From Gaiellasilicea sp045403015 (GTDB taxonomy: Bacteria; Actinomycetota; Thermoleophilia; Gaiellales; Gaiellaceae): 8,393 nt of DNA. Made by a program: the position numbers and the translations under genes. Location of the stretch: positions 1 to 8,393 of the forward strand of contig JAXIPI010000479.1 in the NCBI GenBank assembly GCA_045403015.1, given 5' to 3'. Under the pieces are notes generated by a model that was given only the letters and a program-made list of their open reading frames with translations, was not told the DNA's origin and did not search any database. This document shows positions 1 to 7,600 of this stretch, one piece after another; position 1 is the stretch's first letter; each line of letters begins with the position of its first letter.

Positions 1-564
1 CGTGACGAGCCGGTCCGGCTGACGCGGATCTACACGCGCGGCGGCGACGCGGGCGAGACGTCGCTCGGGGACGGATCGCGCGTCTCGAAGCTCGACTGCC
101 GGATCGGAGCCTTTGGCACTGTCGACGAGCTCAACTCGGCGATCGGCGTCGTGCTGGCGGGTGACGTCCCCGATGCGGTGCGGGACGCACTCGAGCTGGT
201 CCAGAACGAGCTCTTCGACGTCGGCGCCGATCTCTCGGTGCCGTGGGGAGTGACGGACCGCCTACGGGTCGAGCACGGGATGATCGAGCGCCTCGAGGAG
301 CTCTGCGACGCGTTCAATGCCGACCTGCCCGAGCTCACGAGCTTCATCCTGCCCGGCGGCACGGAAACCGCAGCGAGGCTTCACGTGGCGCGGACCATCT
401 GTCGCCGGGCGGAGCGTGACGTCCTGCTCGGCTCCCAGGAGATTGAGCTGAACCCGCAAGTGCTCATCTACCTCAACCGGCTCTCCGACCTGCTCTTCAT
501 CCTCGCCCGACTGGCGAACGCGGGTCGCGATGAGCCATTGTGGAAGCCGGGAAGCTCGCGCTAG
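1..564 (+). CDS. pduO: PduO-type cob(I)alamin adenosyltransferase (5' end cut by window)
   Basis: This enzyme transfers the 5'-deoxyadenosyl group of ATP to cob(I)alamin, making coenzyme B12 (adenosylcobalamin) in the cytoplasm. 187 residues are visible from base 1, against about 190 usual for the family, so only a few N-terminal codons are missing. No in-frame ATG, GTG or TTG precedes the first family motif. Family motifs appear in order: the N-terminal ATP-binding segment RIYTRGGDAGETSLGDGSRV (residues 9-28), GTVDELNSAIG (39-49), FILPGG (115-120), ARTICRRAER (130-139) and YLNRLSDLLFILAR (157-170). The usual TRTGD is TRGGD here, a mild variation. The stop is TAG at 562-564. The 3' end overlaps the permease gene starting at 540, suggesting one operon with coupled translation. 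Family assignment is secure. The physiological client enzyme (for example methylmalonyl-CoA mutase or a diol dehydratase) cannot be told from this window. Confidence 0.95.
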   Translation, partial: RDEPVRLTRIYTRGGDAGETSLGDGSRVSKLDCRIGAFGTVDELNSAIGVVLAGDVPDAVRDALELVQNELFDVGADLSVPWGVTDRLRVEHGMIERLEELCDAFNADLPELTSFILPGGTETAARLHVARTICRRAERDVLLGSQEIELNPQVLIYLNRLSDLLFILARLANAGRDEPLWKPGSSR

Positions 565-1287
565 CTCTGGCCGGCTCGTTCGTGGCCGGCTATCTGGGTT
601 CGATGCTCGGGCTCGTGCTCGGGACGCTGCGGCTGCCGCTCATCGTCGCGATCAGCGGCAACCCGGTCGCGGCTGCGGGAACGAATATCGCGATCTCCGC
701 CGCGGCGGCGGCGTCCGGAGCCGTGAGTCACGCGCGCGAGCGGCGCGTCGACTGGCGCGTCGTCGCGATGGATGGCTCCGCCGTCCATCGTCGGTGCGGT
801 CCTGGGCGCACTCATCGCCGACGACGTTTCCGAGAGCCTGCTCTATCTCGCGATCGCAGCCGTCCTCGTCTGGAGCGGCGTCGACCTGGCCTTGCGGCCC
901 GTCCGCGCGGTGACGCGCGAGCGTCTCCGTCTCTGGCCGGCTGCCGCGGGCGGTCTCGGCATCGGCGCTCTCGGAGGGGCGGTGGGCGTCATCCTCGGAA
1001 CGCTTCGCATGCCCACGCTGATGCGCCTCGTCGGCATGGACGTGAAGCGGGCCGCGGGAACCAACCTCGTCGTCGGCTTTCTCCTCGGCCTTGCCGGGTT
1101 CGCGACCCATGCCGGCGAGAGCGGCGTCGACTGGGACATCCTGGTCGCCGGCCTGGCCGGCGCGATACCGGGCGGCTGGTTCGGCGCCCGGGCGACCGGG
1201 AAGATCGACGAGAAGGTGCTTCGGATCGTGCTCGGCGCTGTTCTGGTCCTCGTCGGCGCGGTCTTCGCCGCGCAAGCTCTGATCTAA
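540..1287 (+). pseudogene. TauE/SafE-family sulfite/anion exporter-like permease, interrupted by a single-base frameshift
   Basis: The gene encodes an integral inner-membrane permease of the TauE/SafE (DUF81) family. Members are linked to export of sulfite, sulfoacetate or other organosulfur anions, but the substrate here is unknown. The start is GTG 540: an in-frame TGA at 531-533 rules out earlier starts, and no strong Shine-Dalgarno is seen, fitting coupling to the upstream gene. The first 76 codons are in one frame and the rest (from 769) in the +1 frame. Dropping the A at 768 turns GCG-ATG-GAT into GCG-TGG-ATG and gives a continuous 248-residue protein, the normal family length. It shows the family's internal two-fold repeat: LGLVLGTLRLP...AAGTN (residues 23-49) and VGVILGTLRMP...AAGTN (148-174), each followed by a similar 'GVDW/RVDW' turn. 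Hydrophobic helices fill both halves. It is either a recently broken gene or a sequencing error; no slippery site suggests programmed shifting. Confidence 0.85.
772..1287 (+). CDS. Downstream open frame of the split TauE/SafE-like permease
   Basis: If the sequence is taken literally, this 171-residue frame is the only part of the permease an automatic caller would report. ATG 772 is the first start codon after the in-frame TGA at 724-726. No ribosome binding site precedes it, and the ATG falls inside what would be the third membrane segment of the intact protein (MAPPSIVGAVLGALI). It carries the end of the first half-repeat and the whole second half-repeat, about six hydrophobic helices, ending ...VFAAQALI. 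I regard it as a fragment of the gene starting at 540, not as an independent protein. The TAA stop (1285-1287) interleaves with the TAG stop of the opposing gene. Confidence 0.5.
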   Translation: MAPPSIVGAVLGALIADDVSESLLYLAIAAVLVWSGVDLALRPVRAVTRERLRLWPAAAGGLGIGALGGAVGVILGTLRMPTLMRLVGMDVKRAAGTNLVVGFLLGLAGFATHAGESGVDWDILVAGLAGAIPGGWFGARATGKIDEKVLRIVLGAVLVLVGAVFAAQALI

Positions 1288-1631
1288 CGCGAGGAGATCG
1301 CGGCGATCGCCTTGGCGAGCTGGCGCGACGTCGTGTTGCGCGGGAGCGCCTTGACGGCACCGGCGCGGAGCGCGCGGACGCGGTCGGCGGGCTGGGTCGC
1401 GATGGCGATCACGCGGATCGTGGGGAAGACCGTACGAAGGTCGCTGACGAAGCCGACTCCGTGGACGTCCACGTCGACGACGACGATCCCGACGTCGCGC
1501 GAGCCGGACGCCGCGAGGGCAAAGGTCTGGTCGAGGCCGGCCTGCGCGACCACGCGCGCATGGCTGCCCGCGAGAGCCGACTGAACGACGGTCTTCGGGT
1601 GCTGCTCACCGGCGAGCACGACTTCGACCTC
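1284..1631 (-). other. Degenerate response-regulator receiver (REC)-like domain at the C-terminus of the giant protein
   Basis: Residues 2255-2369 follow the alternating beta/alpha plan of CheY-like receivers: strand EVEVVLAGEQ, a helix, strand ARVVAQAG, a helix, strand DVGIVVVDVDVHG, DLRTVFPTIRVIAIAT, then RALRAGAVKALPRN and a last helix QLAKAIAAI. The phospho-acceptor position holds Asp2307 (codon 1473-1475). The acidic pair after strand 1 is replaced by AGEQ. The conserved Thr/Ser after strand 4 is Ala2332 or the next residue Thr2333, depending on alignment. The invariant Lys is Arg2352. It is therefore probably a pseudo-receiver. The reading frame is continuous with the basic beta domain. 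A receiver in a secreted protein would be cut off from histidine kinases, so a structural or binding role is more likely. An alternative is another Rossmann-like fold. Confidence 0.65.
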
Positions 1632-4600
1632 GCTGCGGTTCGCCTTGATCTGGGCGACCTTCTTGCCGACGAGCTTCAGCTTCACCGTGCGGCTGACGGT
1701 CTCCGATCCCGAGCGGGCGATCCACGTCAGCGTGTACGTGCCGGGCCGGCGGATCTGCTTCGGCAGCGTCAGCTTCACGACATTCGCGCCGGCCTTGACG
1801 TGGCGGACGCGCCAGGTGTAGAGCCGCTTCTTCGCAGACGTCGAGAGCATCGCGGTCAGACCGGCGGGCCGCGAGACCTTGACCCGAGCGGCGATCGTCG
1901 TCCGCTTCTTCAGGGTGAGCGTCTTCGAGGCGGCGACGGAGAAAACGAGTTTCGTCTGCGGCGCCGTGCTCGGGCGCGAGACCTCGAGTTCGACCTCGGT
2001 CCCGATGCCTCTGTGTCGGGGCGCGATCGGGCCAACGACCGTGCCGGGTGCGACGTTCGAGAGCGGCACCTCGCGCACCGTGCCGAGCTTGAAGCCTGCG
2101 GCTGCGAGCGCGGTGACAGCCTGCTCGAGGCTCAGGCCGACGACCGGCGGGACGGCCCGGAGCTGAGCGCTATGCGCGCTTCGGTTCCCGGCTGCGTCAA
2201 GCTGCACCAGCGTGAAGATGCGGCTGTCGCCGGGTGTGAACGGTCCCATCTTCGTCTCAAACTGGCGGTGGCCGAAGATGCGGTATGGCTCGCCGTTGAC
2301 GTAGAGGAGCACGTTGCCGAGCTGGCCGCTCGCGTCTCGACCGGGGATCCAGCGGATCGTGAGGCCGTCGGACGCGACGACGCCGGCGAGGTGGCTCGGC
2401 GGCGTGGGCGGACCGTCGTCGATCTTCAGGCCGAAGAAGGTGAGGTGGTGCGTGAGCGCGCTCACTGTTGCCGTGTCGCCGTGGAAGCCATCGGGCTGGG
2501 CGGCAGGGAGGGTCGTGCCCGGGAGGCGGCCCATGTTGTTCCACAACGTGGCGTCGCTGGCGCCGACTTGCGACCACGCGGGGAGCGCGGGAACGCCGGC
2601 CGGGTTCGAGAAGTTGATCTCGATCGGGAGGTCGAACTGCGTCACGTACAGGCCTGAGAGGGCCCAGCGTGCTGTGACTTGGACGATCTGCGTCCCCGGT
2701 ACAAAGCCGGGGCCCGCGGGGCCTGCGTCGACGCGCAGCACGAGGATGTAGTCCTGCGGGTCGGGCGGCGTCGGCCATGCGCCCGCCGGCATCCGCACCG
2801 AGACCAGGCCGCCCGGGAGCGTCACGGTGAAGTCGCCGCCGGCGGTGATGCTCCGCTCGACCGGCGGCGGATCGGACGTCGGCGTGGCCTGGATCGAGAC
2901 CGCGACGCGGAAGAGCGAGCGGGTGCCGCTGGCATCCTCGAGCTCGCCTGAGAGGACGTGCAGGCCGTCCGAAAGCGAGCCGGTCGAGAACGTGAGCGTC
3001 GAGCCCGAGATGCTCGGAGCGGGGGCGGCGACACCGTCGAGCAGCGCGCCCGGAGCCGTCACCGGCTCGTTCGCGGTGAGCACGATCTGGTTGGCGGACG
3101 TCGAGACGGTGCCGTCGGCCGGCGCCGACGAGACGAGGATCGGTGCCGTGTTGTCGAAGCGGACGTTCGTGCGCAGCGCCGGCGCGGAGGCGTTGTCGAG
3201 CGCGTCGTAGCCGACGGCGCGGAGGTCGTACAGGCCGTCCGCAAGGGTCGAGGTGTCGAACGGCGTGCTGAACGGAGCGCTCGTGTCGTTCGCAATCTGC
3301 GTCCAGGTGGAGGCGCCCGCGGGCGAGACGGAGAAGACGACACGTGCAGCACCGCCGCCGGTGGTCGCGTTCAGTGAGATCGTCCCGCCGACGAGGGCAC
3401 CCGGATCGCTGAGCGAGACGCTCGGGCCGGTGGAGTCGAGCGTGAACGGGACGCCGGCCGTCGTGTGCGTGTTTCCTGCCGCATCGGTGATCACTGCGTG
3501 GATGACGGTCGCGCCATCGGGCGAGCTCGTCGAGTTCCAGGTCGTCGAATACGGCGCAGACGTGTCGGTCGCGACCGGGGTGAAGCTGCCCGAGCCGAAC
3601 TCCATGACCTCCCAGACGACCGACGTGACGCCGGAGCCCGGATCTGCGGCGTTCGCGGCGATTGCAACCGCCGGTCCGCCGGTTGTGTCGCCGTTGCCGG
3701 GTGCCGTGACGCTCCCGGTCGGCTGCGTCCGGTCGACGAGGACGACGCGCGGTGCGCTCGTCGTCACGTTGCCGCCGGCGTCGGTAGCCACCGCGATCAG
3801 CTCCCACTGCGCCTCGGCTGCGGGTGCAGTCGTCCAGGTGACGCCGAACGGCGCGGTGCTGTCCGAGGCGATCAGGGTGCCGGCGGCGCCGCTCCCGACC
3901 GCGCGATAGCGGAAGGCGACATCAGTGGTGTCGGGGGAGGCGGTGGCGGTGAGGCCGACGCTGGCACCGACAGCGGCACCGGGATCGTCGAGCGCGACGA
4001 CCGGAGCGAGGTTGTCGATGTTGATCGTGTGCGTCGCGGACGTCGTCTCGTTCCCGGCGACGTCGGTGACGACGACCTGGAGGTCTGCGGGACCGTCGGC
4101 CAGCGCACCCGTGGCGAGCGATTCGCTGTACGTCGAGCCGGCGGTCGGCGCCGTCTGAGTGCCGAAGACCGTGAAGGCGCCGGCGCCCGTCGGCTTGATC
4201 TCGAAGCGGACGGCCGACACGCCCGACGCGGGCGGGACAGGCCCGTCGGAGGCGTTCGCCGTGACAGTGACGGTGCCTGCGACGTAGGACGCCGCAGCGG
4301 GGGAAGTGATCGATCCGCTCGCCGGGGTGTTGTCGACCGTCTTGGGCAGCCCGGGCAGCAGCTCGTTCGCGACGTTGCCGGTGGTGTCGGTGACGACGGC
4401 GCGGAGGTCGTATTCGCCGTCGGCGACGAGCGTCGTGCTCCACGAGGCCTCGTACGGCGGAGTGATGTCGGCGGCGCCGATGTTGGCCCAGCTGTTGGCT
4501 CCCGCGGGGGAGAACTGGAACTGGACGGAGCTGACGTCGGTCGCGCCGGTCGTGTAGGTGAGGTTCGCGATCCCGCGCAAGTATTCGCCGGGGTCGCCGC

Positions 4601-7600
4601 CCGAGCCGCTGGGTGCCGTCGTGTCGATGACCACGGTGACCGTGTTGGCCGGCGCCTCGACGTTGCCGACGTCATCCGTCGAGAAGAACGCGACGGTGTG
4701 CGCGCCGTCGTTCGAATGGTCGCCCGGTGCGGGGATCACGACCGAGCTGCCCTGAAGCAGGGAGCCGCCGTCGACGCGATATTCGGTCTTGGCGACGCCG
4801 GAGCCGGTGCCGTCGGTCGCCGAGAAGCTGACCGTGACGGGCGCGTTGCTCGGGCTGCCAGGGGCGAGCAGGGCCGACGTGGTCGGCGCTGTGTGGTCGA
4901 CGAGAACGGTGATCGCCGAAGAGGTGAAGGCGTTGCCCGCGAGGTCGGTGGTGACGACGCGCACGTCGTATTGGCCGTCGGCGACGGCATCTGCTCCGGC
5001 TGCCGTGTCCCACGTCGACGGAGTTGACGTCCAGGTTCCTGCGCCGGCCGGGGAACGCTGGAAGATGACGGTGTCGATGCCCGAGCCGGTATCCGCCGAG
5101 TTGCTCGTGAGCGAGACCGGCGGCACGCCAATCTCGGCGCCGTTGCCAGGCGCGGTGACCGAGCCGGTCGGGAGCGTGTTGTCGACGCGCACGGTGACCG
5201 TGCCGGAGGTGAAGGCGTTGCCCGCGTTGTCGGTCGTCACGACGCGGAGGTCGTACTGGCCGTCGGCCTGCGCGGTGGTATCCCAGCTCGCGGCCTGGTT
5301 CGTCCAGGTGCCGGCGCCGATCGGCGAGCGCTGGAACTGGACGGTTGCGACGCCCGACCCGCCGGCGTCGGCGGAGTCGCTGGTCAGCGAGACCGTGGCG
5401 CGGAGATTCGAAGCGGCAGCCGGGGAGGTGACCGAGCCGGTCGGGAGCGTGTTGTCCACCCGAACGGTGATCGCCGCTGAGGTGAAGACGTTGCCCGCGT
5501 TGTCGGTCGTCACGACGCGGAGGTCGTACTGGCCGTCTGTCTGCGCAGTCGTGTCCCAGCTCGCAGGTTGATTCGTCCAGCTGCCGGCGCCGATCGGCGA
5601 GCGCTGGAACTGAACGGTGTCGACGCCCGAGCCGCCGGTGTCCGCGGAGTTGCTCGTCAGCGTGACCGTGCCACGGATTGCAGCCGCGTCGGCGGGGGAG
5701 GTGACGGTGCCCGTCGGGAGCGTGTTGTCGATCCGCACCTGCACCGTGGCGGGCGTGGACTCGGCATTTCCGGCCGCGTCGGTAGTGAAGACACGAAGGT
5801 CGTAGAGGCCGTCGCTGAGCCCGCTCGTGTCGAGCGTCGCGTTGTACGGCGCCGTCGAATCGGTCGAGATGTCGGTCCACGTACCGGCGCCGGCGGGCGA
5901 GCGCTGGAAGGTGACGGTGTTGACCGTCCCCGGTGCAGTGTCAGAGGCGACCGCGCTCAGCGAGACGCTGGTGCCGCGCAGGTTCGCGCCGGCAGCCGGC
6001 ACTGTCACCGAGCCGGTCGGGCGCGTGCGGTCGACCGTCGTCAGGACGAGCTTGGTGTTCTGGCGGCCGTCGTTGTCGGTGGCGCGGACGCGGAGGAGAC
6101 GCGTTCCGTCGCCCGGGATCGTCCACGAGACGCCGTAGGGCGAAGTGGTGTCGACGCCGAGCGATGTCCAGGTGTCCACCGCGCAGGAGTCGTCGTTCGC
6201 GACTGTGCACTGCTCGAAGCTGACGTTGTCGATGCCGCTACCCGAGTCGGTGGCGATCGCGTCCAGCGGTGTCGGATCGGACGTCGCAGCGTTGACCGGG
6301 TTCGCCACGTTGACCGAGAGCGTCGGGACGGTGTTGTCGACGGTGACCGTGATCGTGGCGGAGGTGAAGGTGTTGCCGGCGTTGTCGGTCGTCACGACAC
6401 GGAGGTCGTAGTCCCCGTCCAATTCGGCGGTCGTGTTCCAGCTCGCGGCCTGGTTCGTCCAAGTGTTCGCGCCCGCGGGGGAGCTCTGGAACGTGACGGT
6501 CCCGACGCCGCTACCTGCATCGGCCGAGTTGCTCGTCAACGAAACCGTGCCGGCGATGTCGGCGCCGTCGGCCGGCGACGTGACGGAGCCCGTCGGGTTC
6601 GTGCCGTCGACGAGCCAGGTGTAAGCCGCGGCGGTCGCGTCCTGGTTGCCGACGATGTCGCTCGCGCGCACCTGCAGCGTGTGTGAGCCGTCGGAGAGAG
6701 CGGGGGAGATGGTCAGAGGCGTCGAGGCGCTGACCCAGCCGCCGCCGTCGAGGTTGACCTCGTACGTCGCGGGTGCCTCGGTCGACGCGAAGCCGAACGT
6801 CGGTGTCGTGTCGCTGCTCGGATCGGCCGGCGTCGAGGTGAAGGACGAGTTCGGCGCGGTCGTATCGATCGTCCAGGTGTAGCTCTCCTGGGTCGCGTCC
6901 TGGTTGCCGGCCGGGTCGGTGGCGCGTACCTGGAAGGTGTGCGAGCCCTCGGTCAGGCCGCTGTAGGTCTTCGGGGTCGCGCTCGCGCTCCAGGCGCCGC
7001 CGTCGAGGCGCACCTCGAAGCTCGAGCCGCCCTCGCTCGAGGTGAACGCGAAGGACGCGCCGGTCGCGTTCGTCGGGTCGGCGGGCTGCGAGGTGATGTT
7101 CGTGTTCGGTGCCGTCGTGTCGACCGTCCAGGTGAAGGCGGCCGGCGTCGCGTCGACGTTGCCCGTGAGATCGGTCGCGCGCACCTGGAAGGTGTGCGAG
7201 CCCTCGGCGAGGCCGCTGTAGATCTTCGGGCTCGCGCTCGCGCTCCAGGCGCCGCCGTCGAGGCGAACCTCGTACGTCGCTCCTGCCTCAGACGAGAAGG
7301 AGAACGATGCGCCCGTCGCGTTCGTCGGATCGGCCGGCTGCGAGGTGATGTTCGTGTTCGGGGGCGTGTTGTCGACGGTGACGGTGATCGCGCCCGAGAC
7401 CGTGACGTTGCCCGCGGCATCGGAGGTGACGACGCGCAGGTCGTAGTCCCCGTCGGAGACGAGCGTCGTGTCCCAGCTCGCGGGCGTCGCGGTCCAGGTG
7501 CCTGCACCGGCGGGAGAACGCTCGAAGACGACCGACGCGAGGCCGGAACCGCCGTCAGCCGAGTCGCTCGCGAGCAGGATCGTGGCGCGGACGCGCGCTC

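Noticed and set aside
762..776. Programmed ribosomal frameshift in the permease gene
   Set aside because: No slippery heptamer, upstream Shine-Dalgarno-like stimulator or obvious downstream structure; a one-base indel explains it more simply.
1296..1308. Palindrome GATCGCGGCGATC as a terminator
   Set aside because: The stem is only six base pairs with a one-base loop, no T-run follows on either strand, and it lies within coding sequence.
540..2657. Plus-strand open frame of 705 codons running past the permease
   Set aside because: After residue 76 it becomes arginine-rich low-complexity sequence (RRRR, GRR) without domains. It runs out of frame through the permease and then antisense to the giant gene: a high-GC shadow frame created by the frameshift.
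3465..6686. Long plus-strand frames of 520 codons (3465-5027) and 372 codons (5568-6686) opposite the repeat array
   Set aside because: Their products are Arg/Gly/Asp-rich and mirror the periodicity of the antisense repeats. They have no recognisable motif or ribosome site, while the minus frame codes clear domains throughout.
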